Of a stretch of 64,000 nt of DNA, positions 15,831-23,872 are shown in pieces. Position 1 is the stretch's first letter; the number at the start of each line of letters is the position of its first letter. The DNA comes from VXMT01 sp965204835 (GTDB lineage Bacteria > Chloroflexota > Dehalococcoidia > UBA2979). The DNA is taken from positions 2,542,001 to 2,606,000 of the forward strand of contig OZ242017.1 of assembly GCA_965204835.1 (NCBI GenBank). The letters run 5' to 3'. The position numbers and the translations under genes are program-made. A model generated the notes under the pieces. It had not been told where the DNA came from. It saw only the letters and a list, made by a program, of their open reading frames with translations, and did no database searches.

Positions 15831-16201
15831 ATCACCAGTCCAGGTTCATCCACCGGCCGGTCGTTCCTTGGGAGCAGTGTAAGGGGGTCGGCCCGGTCGA
15901 CCCGTGACGAAGGTCTCCATCGTTCCCGTTCGCAAACCGCTCCCACCACCGTTACTAGCGACAACGTTGGCCGGGCGCGACCCCTTCGCGATCTATCGTC
16001 GCCGCGAACCATCATGGAGCCGCCACTCAAGTGTAAACAAAGTATTACGGCTGGGCATTTCGAGACGCGGGGTCGCGCGCCGCCCGTGCGGACGGCGGAA
16101 GGAACGAGCGTACGGCGCCACGGCCGCCCCACGGTCGGACCGCAGGCGCGGCTCACCGGCCGGAGCGTCTCCGGCCGGGAGGATGTGGCGTAGCCCTGCG
16201 A
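15831..16201. other. Intergenic region upstream of the response regulator
   Basis: No gene is seen in these 371 bases. They hold the minus-strand upstream region of the two-component operon, including an AT-rich patch around 16031-16055 that could contain its promoter (TTTACA-like -35 on the minus strand). The terminator of the zinc-ribbon gene lies at 16156-16178. Confidence 0.4.
16156..16178 (-). terminator. Hairpin terminator after the zinc-ribbon gene
   Basis: A perfect 10-bp stem (16156-16165 with 16169-16178, loop CGT) lies 24 bases beyond the stop codon of the minus-strand zinc-ribbon gene. No U-run follows. Confidence 0.5.
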
Positions 16202-16420
16202 CTAGAGGCGGAGCTTGCCGTGCGAGGGCTGCCGGCGCCGCTGCTTGCCCGCGGCGAGGCGCTCTTCCTCGAGCAGCTCCTGCGGGTCGGCGACCTCGGT
16301 CTCGTGGACGTGCCCGCAAGCAATGCAGCTTGCGAACTTCCCGTACCAGTCGTCCTCGACGATCATGAGCCCGCTGCAGCGCGGGCACCGACTGGGCGGT
16401 GCACTAGTGATCACAGCCAT
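16202..16420 (-). CDS. Small zinc-ribbon protein under a c-di-AMP riboswitch
   Basis: The 72-residue protein carries one treble-clef/zinc-ribbon motif, CPRCSGLMIVEDDWYGKF followed by CIACGHVHE (two CXXC pairs about 17 residues apart). A charged C-terminal tail rich in Glu, Arg, Lys and Gln follows. There is no signal peptide or membrane segment. The function is not known; small proteins of this shape are common hypotheticals in Chloroflexota-like genomes. The ATG lies about 50 bases after a ydaO-type aptamer on the same strand and behind a strong promoter, which supports it as a real regulated gene. Known ydaO targets are mainly osmolyte or potassium transport and cell-wall enzymes, so this context is unusual. 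Confidence 0.75.
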   Translation of the reverse strand: MAVITSAPPSRCPRCSGLMIVEDDWYGKFASCIACGHVHETEVADPQELLEEERLAAGKQRRRQPSHGKLRL

Positions 16421-16440
16421 ACCCCTGTGTTGGCGACCAG

Positions 16441-16457
16441 GCCGGAATCCCTCCGGC
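16441..16457 (-). promoter_or_regulatory. Expression-platform hairpin between riboswitch and start
   Basis: On the minus strand GCCGGA pairs with TCCGGC around a short loop. It lies between the end of the aptamer (16473) and the ATG (16420), so it could be the switchable terminator or anti-terminator stem. No U-run is visible. Confidence 0.4.
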
Positions 16458-16472
16458 TTGGGGCTGGATCCG

Positions 16473-16584
16473 TGCCGCCGGGGTTAGCTGACGGGTTCGG
16501 GTCGACCCAGTCTGACCCGCCCTCGCTAGAGGGTTCACCCCAAGAGGTGGTTCCCCCGGTTCCCGCCCAGGCGGGAATTAGGCA
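16473..16584 (-). promoter_or_regulatory. ydaO/yuaA-type cyclic di-AMP riboswitch
   Basis: Read on the minus strand, the segment contains the conserved blocks of the ydaO motif in order: GCCTAATTCCC, then CGGGGGAACCACC, then TTGGGGTGAACCCTC, then GACCCGAACCCGTCAGCTAA, then CCCCGGCGGCA. The terminal P1 helix can form from TGCC (16581-16584) and GGCA (16473-16476). This aptamer class binds c-di-AMP and normally shuts off the downstream gene when ligand is high. The downstream gene is the zinc-ribbon protein at 16202-16420. The divergent cobT gene is on the other strand and is not its target. Confidence 0.88.
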
Positions 16585-16629
16585 GAGTGCTACGCACTCC
16601 AGGATTGCCGCCCGTGGGCGACGTTGCGC

Positions 16630-16657
16630 AGGATACGGATTGCAGGCCGGTTGTCAA
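16630..16657 (-). promoter_or_regulatory. Promoter of the riboswitch transcript
   Basis: On the minus strand a perfect -35 TTGACA (16652-16657) is followed after 16 bases by TATCCT (16630-16635). Transcription would start near 16623, about 40 bases before the aptamer. Confidence 0.7.
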
Positions 16658-16793
16658 CTCCGGCACGGGCGGAGCCCGGATCGGCGTCCCGCCGAACCCC
16701 GGCCGGACTCGCATGCCACGGCCTCGCGCCCCTCCCCGCCGCGCCGCATACTGCGGGTCACCGGTTGCCGGCACGTCTTCCGAGAGCGTCGTG

Positions 16794-17906
16794 ATGCCAT
16801 CAGCCTCCCCGGACTCCAGCACCATCGCCCGCACCGTCGCCGCCATCGGCGCGCACGACGACGCCGCGCGCTCCGCGGCCGAGGCACGACAGGACCGGCT
16901 CACCAAGCCGCCCGGCTCGCTCGGCCGCCTCGAGCAGCTCGCGACACGCATCGCCGCGATAACGGGTCACGAGCGCCCGCGCCTGGACGCGAGGCTCGTC
17001 GTCGTGGCGGCGGGCGACCACGGCGTGGTCGCGCAGGGCGTCTCGCCCTACCCGCAGGCGGTGACGGCGCAGATGGTCGCGAACTTCCTGGGGGGCGGGG
17101 CGGCGATCAACGTCCTCGCCGACCACGCGGGGACGCGCGTGCGCGTCGTCGACGCCGGGTTGGCGACCGCCCTCCCACCCGAGGTGGCGGACGACCCGTC
17201 CTTGCTGCGACTCGGCCTGGGCCCCGGGACGGCCGACATCACCCTGGGCCCCGCGATGTCCCGTGAGACCGCCGAGCAGGCCGTGGCGGCGGGCATCGAG
17301 CTGCTCGAAGCCGAGCGGAGCGGGCAGGGCGTCGACATCGTCGGCTGCGGCGAGATGGGGATCGGCAACACCACGTCCGCTGCCGCCCTGATCGCAGCGG
17401 TCACGGGCCGCCCGCCCGCGGCAGTGACCGGCCGCGGCACCGGGGCGGACGACGAGACCTACGCCCGCAAGGTGCGCGCCGTGGAACGAGCCATCGAGGT
17501 CAACGCGCCAGACCCGGCCGACGGCATCGGGCTCCTCGCCGCCCTCGGCGGCTTCGAGATCGGCGTGCTGGCCGGCGTGTACCTCGGCGCGGCGAGCATG
17601 CGCGTGCCGGCGGTGATGGACGGCGTGATCTCCGGGGCCGCTGCGCTGGTCGCCGCCTCGATCGCGCCGGGCGCCGGTGACTACATCATCGCCTCGCACC
17701 GCTCAGCGGAGCCGGGCCACGCAGCCGTGCTCGAACGATTCGGCTTCGACCCGCTGCTGGACTTCGGGATGCGGCTGGGCGAGGGTAGCGGGGCGGCGCT
17801 CGGCATCTCGATCTGCGTTGCCGCGTGCCGGCTCCTGGACGAAATGGCGACGTTCGGCGAGGCCGGCGTCGACGACTCGGACGCGGCTGTGCCGCCGGAG
17901 GCGTAA
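16794..17906 (+). CDS. cobT: Nicotinate-nucleotide--DMB phosphoribosyltransferase
   Basis: This enzyme transfers phosphoribose from nicotinate mononucleotide to 5,6-dimethylbenzimidazole, making alpha-ribazole phosphate for the lower loop of cobalamin. The 370-residue product shows LTKPPGSLGRLE, VVAAGDHGVVAQGVSPYP, GCGEMGIGNTTSAAAL, GRGTGADDETYARK and YIIASHRSAEPGHA, all CobT hallmarks. The start at ATG 16794 (or GTG 16791) gives the family length; the long in-frame upstream extension runs antisense to the riboswitch. It heads cobT-cobS-cobU. Confidence 0.95.
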   Translation: MPSASPDSSTIARTVAAIGAHDDAARSAAEARQDRLTKPPGSLGRLEQLATRIAAITGHERPRLDARLVVVAAGDHGVVAQGVSPYPQAVTAQMVANFLGGGAAINVLADHAGTRVRVVDAGLATALPPEVADDPSLLRLGLGPGTADITLGPAMSRETAEQAVAAGIELLEAERSGQGVDIVGCGEMGIGNTTSAAALIAAVTGRPPAAVTGRGTGADDETYARKVRAVERAIEVNAPDPADGIGLLAALGGFEIGVLAGVYLGAASMRVPAVMDGVISGAAALVAASIAPGAGDYIIASHRSAEPGHAAVLERFGFDPLLDFGMRLGEGSGAALGISICVAACRLLDEMATFGEAGVDDSDAAVPPEA

Positions 17907-17915
17907 GCTACACGC

Positions 17916-18728
17916 ATGGGAACATCACTTCGCGCTCTCTTCATGTCCGCACCCATCGCACTCGAGTTCCTGACGCCGCTGCGGCTGCGCCGCGTGCAGC
18001 GCTGGGACGACGCGACCTTCGCGAGTGCGCTGGGCTGGTATCCCGCGGTCGGCCTGCTGATCGGGCTCGTACTGCTGGGCATCGACGTAGCCACCGAGGA
18101 ACTGCTACCCGTCGAGGTGCGCTCTGCGCTGCTCGTCGCGGCACTCGCCGTACTCTCCGGCGGGCTCCACCTCGACGGCGTCGCCGACACCGCCGACGGC
18201 ATGGCGTTGCAGGGCGAGCGCAACGAGCGCCTGGGCGTGATGGCCGCCGGTAACGTCGGACCGGCCGGCGCGATGGCGCTCGTCATCGTGCTGCTCGTGC
18301 AGTGGTCCGCGCTCACGGCCCTCGCCGAGCCGCTCCGTGCTGGCGCGCTCGTGCTCGCGCCCGCGATGGCGCGCTGGACCGTCGCCCCCGTCGCGGTGCT
18401 GTTCAGCCCCGCCCGCCCGCGAGGACTCGGCGCAACGCTGCGACACGGCGTGTGGCCCTTCGCGGCCCCGCTCTCGGCGGTGATCGCGTTCGCTGCGGGC
18501 TACGTGCTGTTCGGGCCGGAGGGGCTCGTGCTCCCCGTCGCCGCGGCCGTGGCGGCCATCATCCTGGCGGGCGCCGCATCGAGGATGATCGGGGGCGTGA
18601 CCGGCGACACGTACGGCGGCGCGATCGAGATCGCGCAGGCCGCGACGCTCATCGTCATCCTGGCCGCCGCCTCCCAGGGCTGGCTCGAACCGACCTTCGT
18701 CGAGCTCGAACCGACCTTCGTCGAGTAG
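17916..18728 (+). CDS. cobS: Adenosylcobinamide-GDP ribazoletransferase (cobalamin synthase)
   Basis: This integral membrane enzyme joins AdoCbi-GDP to alpha-ribazole (phosphate). The 270 residues contain several hydrophobic helices and the metal-binding GGLHLDGVADTADGMALQG and GPAGAMALV segments typical of CobS. The ATG lies 9 bases after cobT. TAAGCT, which includes the cobT stop, sits exactly six bases before the ATG and could be a leaderless -10 box. The C terminus is lengthened by a perfect tandem duplication encoding LEPTFVE twice. Confidence 0.94.
   Translation: MGTSLRALFMSAPIALEFLTPLRLRRVQRWDDATFASALGWYPAVGLLIGLVLLGIDVATEELLPVEVRSALLVAALAVLSGGLHLDGVADTADGMALQGERNERLGVMAAGNVGPAGAMALVIVLLVQWSALTALAEPLRAGALVLAPAMARWTVAPVAVLFSPARPRGLGATLRHGVWPFAAPLSAVIAFAAGYVLFGPEGLVLPVAAAVAAIILAGAASRMIGGVTGDTYGGAIEIAQAATLIVILAAASQGWLEPTFVELEPTFVE
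18684..18725 (+). repeat. 21-bp tandem duplication at the cobS 3' end
   Basis: Two identical copies of a 21-base unit (18684-18704 and 18705-18725) encode LEPTFVE-LEPTFVE immediately before the cobS stop codon. Perfect identity suggests a recent slippage or duplication event. Confidence 0.9.
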
Positions 18729-18742
18729 CCGGCGCGCCCTCC

Positions 18743-19309
18743 ATGGCCGAGCTCTGGTTCGTCACCGGCGGGGCGCGCTCCGGCAAGAGCAGCTACGCGG
18801 AACAACTGGCCAGGGGTACCGGCCGCGAGGTCGTCTACATCGCCACCATGGAGCCGCTCGACGAGGAGCTCGTGCGTCGCGTGGAGGCGCACCGCGCGGC
18901 GCGGCCCGCCGGGTGGGACACCGTCGAGGCGCCCCTCGACCCCGTCGGGGCCGTCGAGGCCGCTGGCTCCTCGCGCTGCGTGCTCATCGACTGCCTCTCG
19001 CTGTGGGTGGGCAACCGCATGGGGCCGCTCGGCGAGGCGCCCGCCCCCGACGACCTCGCCCGCCTCGAAGCCGACCTGGAGACCGAGGTCGCCCGCCTGG
19101 TCGAGGCGGCGCGGTCGCGCGAAGGCGAGACGGTCGTCGTCACCAACGAGGTGGGGAGCGGGCTGGTCCCGCCCTATCCGCTCGGCCGCGCGTACCGCGA
19201 CGTGCTCGGGCGCGTGAACCAGCGCGTGAGCGTCGCCGCCGACCGCGCGTGGCTGCTCGTCTCCGGGCGGGCGCTCGAGTTGCCCCCGGCCGGCCCGCCC
19301 GCCGTGTGA
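18743..19309 (+). CDS. cobU: Adenosylcobinamide kinase/guanylyltransferase
   Basis: This bifunctional enzyme phosphorylates adenosylcobinamide and attaches GMP, providing the CobS substrate. The 188 residues begin MAELWFVTGGARSGKSSYAE, with the P-loop at about 9-16, followed by VYIATMEPLDEELVRRVEAHRAARPAGW, the Walker B-like VLIDCLSLWVGN, and VTNEVGSGLVPPYPLGRAYRDVLGRVNQ. The ATG lies 14 bases after cobS. With CobT and CobS it completes nucleotide-loop assembly; no corrin-ring genes are in the window, so the set may serve salvage. Confidence 0.95.
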   Translation: MAELWFVTGGARSGKSSYAEQLARGTGREVVYIATMEPLDEELVRRVEAHRAARPAGWDTVEAPLDPVGAVEAAGSSRCVLIDCLSLWVGNRMGPLGEAPAPDDLARLEADLETEVARLVEAARSREGETVVVTNEVGSGLVPPYPLGRAYRDVLGRVNQRVSVAADRAWLLVSGRALELPPAGPPAV

Positions 19310-19311
19310 CG

Positions 19312-19330
19312 CGCAGGCGACGCGCCTGCG
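19312..19330. terminator. Hairpin between cobU and the HtrA gene
   Basis: CGCAGGCG (19312-19319) pairs with CGCCTGCG (19323-19330) around ACG. It lies between two convergent genes and could serve both. Confidence 0.45.
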
Positions 19331-19364
19331 GGGGATGCGGCGAGCGAGCAGCCGGTGCGGCGCG

Positions 19365-20573
19365 CTATCCGGGCCACATCCGCAGCACCGCCGTGAGCTC
19401 GATCACGTTGCCGTCGCGGACGACGGTGAGCGTCACCTCGTCGCCGACGTTGCGGTCGTCGATGAGGCGCGAGAGCTGGCCCATGGTCAGGATCTCGACC
19501 CCGTCGAAGCCGGTGATCACGTCGCCGCCCTGCTCGAGGTCGCCTTCACCGTCGGGCAGCGAGGCCGCCACGAGGCCCGCGCGGTCCGCCGCGCTGCCCG
19601 CCACGACGTTGGTGACGTAGACCCCGCGCTCGGCGTCGACGCCCGCGTCGGCAGCGTTGAGGGTGTTGAGCGTGATGCCCGCGATCCCCAGCTGCGCGTG
19701 CGTGATCGCGGCGCCCGCGATCATCTCCGGGATGTAGCGCAGCACCGTGTTCGAAGGCACCGCGTAGCCGATGCCGATGAAGAAGCTCTGACCCGCGGGG
19801 TTCTCGACTGCCGTCGTGATGCCGATGACCTCGCCCTGGGCATTGAAGAGCGGCCCGCCGGAGTTCCCGGGATTGACCGCCGCGTCGGTCTGGATCACGC
19901 CGCGCACCGGGCGCCCACCGAGGTGCTGGTGCGCCTCGCGGTCGATGCCGCTGACGATGCCGGAGGTCACGGTGAAGTCGAGGTCGAACGGGTTGCCGAT
20001 GGCGAAGACCGGCTCGCCGACGCGCACGATGTCGGAGTCACCGAAGATGGCGGGGACGGCCGATCCATCCGGGATCCTCGCCCGGATGACGGCGAGGTCG
20101 TTGCTGGGGTCGGAGCCGAGCAGCTCAGCGGCCACCACGGTGCCGTCGTGGAGCTCGACGACGATGGTGACGGCCCCCTGCACGACGTGGTCGTTCGTCA
20201 CGATGTGCCCGCTGCGGTCGATCACCACCCCGCTGCCGATCCCGGCGCTGGCCTGGCCGCGCGCCCGTATCTGCACGACCGAGGGCGCCACGCGCTCGAC
20301 CATGTCGGGCAGGTTGTGGATGGCGGTGGTCGCGACACGATCGGCGGGCGCAGGCTGCGGGGTCTCATCGAGGACCACCGGGGGCTGCGTCGGCGTCGGC
20401 GTGGCCGTCGCCGGCGCGGGGGTCCCGGTGGCCGTCGCGGTCGGAGCGGCCACGACGCTGTCCACGGCAGCGTCGTCCCCGCCGATCGATGTGGCGAGGA
20501 ACGCGCCGAGCGACATCGAGCCGACGATGACGGCGCCGAACAGGAACGTGAGCAACCAGGTTCTGAGTGTCAT
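19365..20573 (-). CDS. HtrA/DegP-like S1C serine protease with PDZ domain
   Basis: The 402-residue protein has an N-terminal membrane anchor (about 6-30) and a Thr/Pro/Ala-rich linker (about 40-80). The trypsin domain has an intact triad: His129 in VTNDHVV, Asp159 in SNDLAVI and Ser238 in NPGNSGGPL. A C-terminal PDZ domain (about 295-400, with GVYVTNVVAGSAADRAGL and GGDVITGFDG) follows. It should act outside the membrane in quality control of envelope proteins. The minus-strand upstream region leads into the carbonic-anhydrase-like gene, 95 bases away. Confidence 0.93.
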   Translation of the reverse strand: MTLRTWLLTFLFGAVIVGSMSLGAFLATSIGGDDAAVDSVVAAPTATATGTPAPATATPTPTQPPVVLDETPQPAPADRVATTAIHNLPDMVERVAPSVVQIRARGQASAGIGSGVVIDRSGHIVTNDHVVQGAVTIVVELHDGTVVAAELLGSDPSNDLAVIRARIPDGSAVPAIFGDSDIVRVGEPVFAIGNPFDLDFTVTSGIVSGIDREAHQHLGGRPVRGVIQTDAAVNPGNSGGPLFNAQGEVIGITTAVENPAGQSFFIGIGYAVPSNTVLRYIPEMIAGAAITHAQLGIAGITLNTLNAADAGVDAERGVYVTNVVAGSAADRAGLVAASLPDGEGDLEQGGDVITGFDGVEILTMGQLSRLIDDRNVGDEVTLTVVRDGNVIELTAVLRMWPG

Positions 20574-20668
20574 GACGACCTCGTCCTCGCGAGGCGGGGC
20601 GGCGCCTTTGATGATGGCACGCGGATCGTCACCGGAGGATAAGGGGCGGGTTGAGAATGGTTATGGAT

Positions 20669-21232
20669 TCACCCGGTCCGTGCGTGCTCGGCGGGGCTTC
20701 CGGTCCACACCGTGCGGTCCTCGATCCCGTTCGCGCGGTAGCGCAGCGCGTTCTCGTAGTACGGCATCGGGCCCTCGGAGGCGGCGCGCATACGGGCGAT
20801 GCGGTCCGGCTTCGTCTGCCGTACCTCTCCCGGCACGCCGATCACGAGCGAGTACTCGGGCACCTGCTCGCGCGGCGAGACGAGCGCTCCGGCCGCGACG
20901 AGCGAGTGCGAGCCGATGACCGCACCCGGCAGGAGCGTCGCGTTGTTCCCCAGCAGCACGTCGTCGCCGACCTCGCGGCAGTGCACCACCACCGCGTGGC
21001 CGATGGTCACGTCGTTCCCGATCGTCAGCGGCTCGTCGGTGTGGATGACGACGTTGTCCTGCACGTTCACGTCGGTGCCGATGCGAATCGGCGCGTAGTC
21101 GCCGCGGATCACCGCGCCCGGCCACACCGAGCAGCGCTCGCCGAGCACCACGTCGCCGATGATGGTCGCGCCGGGCGCGATCCACGCTGAGTCGGCGATG
21201 TCCGGCGTCTTGCCCTCGAAGGGAATGATCAC
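20669..21232 (-). CDS. Gamma-carbonic anhydrase-like hexapeptide-repeat protein
   Basis: The 187-residue left-handed beta-helix protein has repeats such as IAPGATIIGDVVLGERCSVW, an RGDYAPIRIG segment, and metal-ligand histidines His64 (VVIHTD), His79 and His84 (IGHAVVVH). This matches gamma-carbonic anhydrase/YrdA proteins. The family hydrates CO2 or has lost activity in some members. The GTG start at 21232 overlaps the sppA stop (GTGA), so the longer in-frame extension into sppA is rejected. It is cotranscribed with the SppA-like gene. Confidence 0.88.
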   Translation of the reverse strand: MIIPFEGKTPDIADSAWIAPGATIIGDVVLGERCSVWPGAVIRGDYAPIRIGTDVNVQDNVVIHTDEPLTIGNDVTIGHAVVVHCREVGDDVLLGNNATLLPGAVIGSHSLVAAGALVSPREQVPEYSLVIGVPGEVRQTKPDRIARMRAASEGPMPYYENALRYRANGIEDRTVWTGSPAEHARTG

Positions 21233-22065
21233 GGGCGTCCGCCGGTGTAGAGCGCGTAGCCACCGGCCGCCGGCAGCGATGCCTCCACGTCCATCAGCGC
21301 GGACTCGAGCAGCATCGAGGAGGCGCGGCCGAACAGCATCTGCCGCAGCCCACGCCGCGGGCGCACCAGGCGCACGCGCGGCGGGATGGTCGCCTCGGCG
21401 GCCACCCACTCCACCGCGTCCTCCAGGTCGCCCGTGCCGTCGATGAGCCCCGCCGCGATGGCGTCGGCGGAGGTGAAGACCTCGCCGGTGGCGAGTTCGC
21501 GTACCTGCTCGACGGGCATGTCACGCCCCTCGGCGACGCCGGTGACGAACTGGTCGTACAGCGAGTCGAGGACGCGCTGCTCCTTCGCCTGCTCCTCGTC
21601 GGTGGGCTCGCGGAACGGGGAGAGCATGTCCTTCAGGCGGCCCGACTTGCTGACGCGCATGCGCACGCCGATACGGTCCAGCGCCTCGTGCACCACGGGC
21701 CGGTACGAGATGACGCCGATGGCGCCGACGATCGCTGTCGGCAGCGTGATCACGCGCTGCGTCGCGGCCGCGATCATGTAGCCGCCCGAGGCGCCGATAC
21801 CGCCGACGAAGCCGACCACCGGCTTCTCGTTGCGCAGCCGCACCACCGCGCGCGTGATCATCTCGGCGCCGACGGCGGTGCCGCCGGGCGAGTCGATGTT
21901 CAGCACGACGCCGCGGACGGACTGGTCGTCGCGCAGGCGCAGCAGGAGCCGCGTGAACTCGAGCGGCCGCACCGTCGGGCCGATCATGCCCTGCAGATCG
22001 ACGACCGCCACCGTCGGGGGCCGGAGCCGGCTCAGAATCTCCACTGCAACCTCCTGCTCGCGCAT
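21229..22065 (-). CDS. sppA: SppA-like signal peptide peptidase (S49 family)
   Basis: The 278-residue product has a ClpP/crotonase fold with VLNIDSPGGTAVGAEMI, the nucleophile Ser in GGIGASGGYMIAAA and the general-base Lys in SGRLKDMLSPFREP. Together these form the Ser-Lys dyad of S49 peptidases. Unlike most SppA proteins it lacks an obvious N-terminal transmembrane helix, so it may be cytosolic or peripheral. ATG 22065 (MREQEVAVEILSRL) is preferred; earlier in-frame starts overlap the divergent promoter region. It is adjacent to HtrA-like and pseudoprotease genes. Confidence 0.85.
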   Translation of the reverse strand: MREQEVAVEILSRLRPPTVAVVDLQGMIGPTVRPLEFTRLLLRLRDDQSVRGVVLNIDSPGGTAVGAEMITRAVVRLRNEKPVVGFVGGIGASGGYMIAAATQRVITLPTAIVGAIGVISYRPVVHEALDRIGVRMRVSKSGRLKDMLSPFREPTDEEQAKEQRVLDSLYDQFVTGVAEGRDMPVEQVRELATGEVFTSADAIAAGLIDGTGDLEDAVEWVAAEATIPPRVRLVRPRRGLRQMLFGRASSMLLESALMDVEASLPAAGGYALYTGGRP

Positions 22066-22190
22066 CGAGTGTACGACAGCGCTTCGCCGAGGGGCCCCAC
22101 CCGTGGCATGCGGCCGAACGGCGCGGTACGGTGGCAGTGCTATCGTTCGCATCCGCTTCGCCGTACCGATACCCGAAAGGTTCCTCAACC

Positions 22191-23855
22191 GTGCGTGGCG
22201 CTGCCCCGACGCTGCTGCTCATGCTGCTCGCGACGGTCGCGCTCGCATGCGACCGCACGGCCGAGCTGATCCCCGGCTCCGAGGAGACGCCCACGGCCAC
22301 GCCGACGCCGCAACCGACGCGCGAGGCGATCTTCGCGCCCGCCACGTTGCGCATCTCCGGCAGCGCCGCCGCCAACCCGTCCGGCCGGGTGGGACCCGCC
22401 GATGCCGACCTCGCGCGCAGCGTGGTCCAGGTGCGGGTCATCGACCCCGGAGCCACGCCTCCCACCGTCCGGGACGGGAGCGGCGTCATCGTCGACGCCG
22501 AGCAAGGGCTGATCCTCACCAGCGCGCGCATCGTCGTCCCGCCGGGCGACGGCAGCGAGGACGCGTACACCTTCGAGGTCTGGACGAATCCGATCCCCGG
22601 CGGCGAGCCCCGGCCGACGCACGCGGCGATCCTCGCCGGGTACGACGCCGTCTCCGACCTCGCCCTGCTGCGCGTGACCGCGCGGCTCTCCGACGCCGAG
22701 GGCGACGACCAGGGAGACGGTGACTCGGACGCGGACGCCGAGTCTCCGCTGCTCGGCGAGCCGGCCGCCACGATCGGGAACGCCGCGACGCTCCAGCGGG
22801 GCGACCAGCTACGGATGTTCGGCCACCCCGGGCTGCACCCCTCGGGCGCGCACACGCCGCAGATCGTCATGGTCACGATCGCGACCCTGATCGGGGTGCG
22901 CGCGGAACCGGCCGCGGGTGCGCTGGCGTGGTTCACCACCGAGGCGCGGCTACCGCACGGCAACGCGGGCGGTCCCGTGTTCAACAGCGCGGGCGAGCTC
23001 GTGGGCATCTCGACGCAGCTCATCTACAGCCTCACCACGCCCGTCGCGCACGTCCGCCCGGTCGCGCTCGCCGAGGACCTGATCGCCGCGGCGCGCGACG
23101 GGAGCGACGAGCGGCCGACGCTCCCGCTCATGCACCCCGGGGGCGCGCCCGGCACCGCGCTGCCGGGCGTCAGCGGCGACATCATCGTGACCGAGCCCCG
23201 CTTCGCCCTCGAGGCGCTCGGGGAGGGTGGGGCGCGCGCGCTGTTCGACTACGGCCAGGTCTTCTCCGCCGACGCGCCGGAGCTGCACTACGAGTTCATC
23301 GTGCAGGGGGCGCCCGACGGCGCGCCGGTGCAGGAGCTGTGGTACCTGGACGGCGTGTTCCAGGATGACCTCTCCGCGTCCTACAACTGGCGGCTCGGCT
23401 CGTTCGCGCTCGTCTCCGACCGCCTTGCTTCCCCGAACCCCGCGGGCCCGCCGACGGGCGTGTGGCGGCTCGAGATCTGGGTGAACGGCTCGCTCCGCGC
23501 CGCCTCCCGGGCGTACCTCGGCGTCAACCCGCCGAGCCCGTCCGTGAGCGATTTCGCGTTCGGCGCCAGCATCAGCCAGACGTACGGGCCTGCCGAGCCG
23601 CCACGGGTCGGCGTCGACCGCGTGCTCGCGTTCTTCGAGTACCGGGGCGCGAGCGTCGTCGAGCGGCTGAGCTGGGTGGTCTACCGCAACGGCCAGGTGC
23701 ACTACCGCTCGCCCGAGGTGCCGTGGCGCGGCGGCTCACGAGGCGTGTGGTGGGTCGGCATGCACGCGCCCGAGGGCCTCACGAGTGGCCGCTGGCAGTT
23801 CGAGATCCGGTTCGACGGCGAGGTGCTGGGCCGTGACGGTTTCACGCTGCCCTAG
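22191..23855 (+). CDS. Lipoprotein with inactive trypsin-like fold (pseudoprotease)
   Basis: The 554-residue product starts at GTG 22191 with a lipoprotein signal (APTLLLMLLATVALAC, lipobox Cys20) and a Pro/Thr linker. Residues about 72-290 follow the S1C trypsin fold: GSGVIVDAEQGLILTSARIV, VSDLALLRV, then LPHGNAGGPVFNSAGELVGI. At the catalytic positions His is Arg113 and Ser is Ala259, while Asp156 remains. It is therefore predicted to be proteolytically dead and may bind peptides or scaffold. The C-terminal half (about 330-554) is a beta-rich module with repeated W-Y-DG-F/W-R-EIW patterns, of unknown function. A short acidic insert (DQGDGDSDADAE) splits the fold. It is divergent from sppA. 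Confidence 0.8.
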   Translation: MRGAAPTLLLMLLATVALACDRTAELIPGSEETPTATPTPQPTREAIFAPATLRISGSAAANPSGRVGPADADLARSVVQVRVIDPGATPPTVRDGSGVIVDAEQGLILTSARIVVPPGDGSEDAYTFEVWTNPIPGGEPRPTHAAILAGYDAVSDLALLRVTARLSDAEGDDQGDGDSDADAESPLLGEPAATIGNAATLQRGDQLRMFGHPGLHPSGAHTPQIVMVTIATLIGVRAEPAAGALAWFTTEARLPHGNAGGPVFNSAGELVGISTQLIYSLTTPVAHVRPVALAEDLIAAARDGSDERPTLPLMHPGGAPGTALPGVSGDIIVTEPRFALEALGEGGARALFDYGQVFSADAPELHYEFIVQGAPDGAPVQELWYLDGVFQDDLSASYNWRLGSFALVSDRLASPNPAGPPTGVWRLEIWVNGSLRAASRAYLGVNPPSPSVSDFAFGASISQTYGPAEPPRVGVDRVLAFFEYRGASVVERLSWVVYRNGQVHYRSPEVPWRGGSRGVWWVGMHAPEGLTSGRWQFEIRFDGEVLGRDGFTLP

Positions 23856-23872
23856 CGGCGAACGAGGGACTC

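Noticed and set aside
15993..16388. A 131-codon minus-strand frame across the zinc-ribbon gene
   Set aside because: It overlaps the zinc-ribbon gene in another frame and runs through its terminator. There is no ribosome-binding site and no family likeness.
16421..16793. A possible cobalamin riboswitch in front of cobT
   Set aside because: No B12-box-like sequence was found on the plus strand. The conserved blocks present belong to a ydaO-type aptamer on the minus strand.
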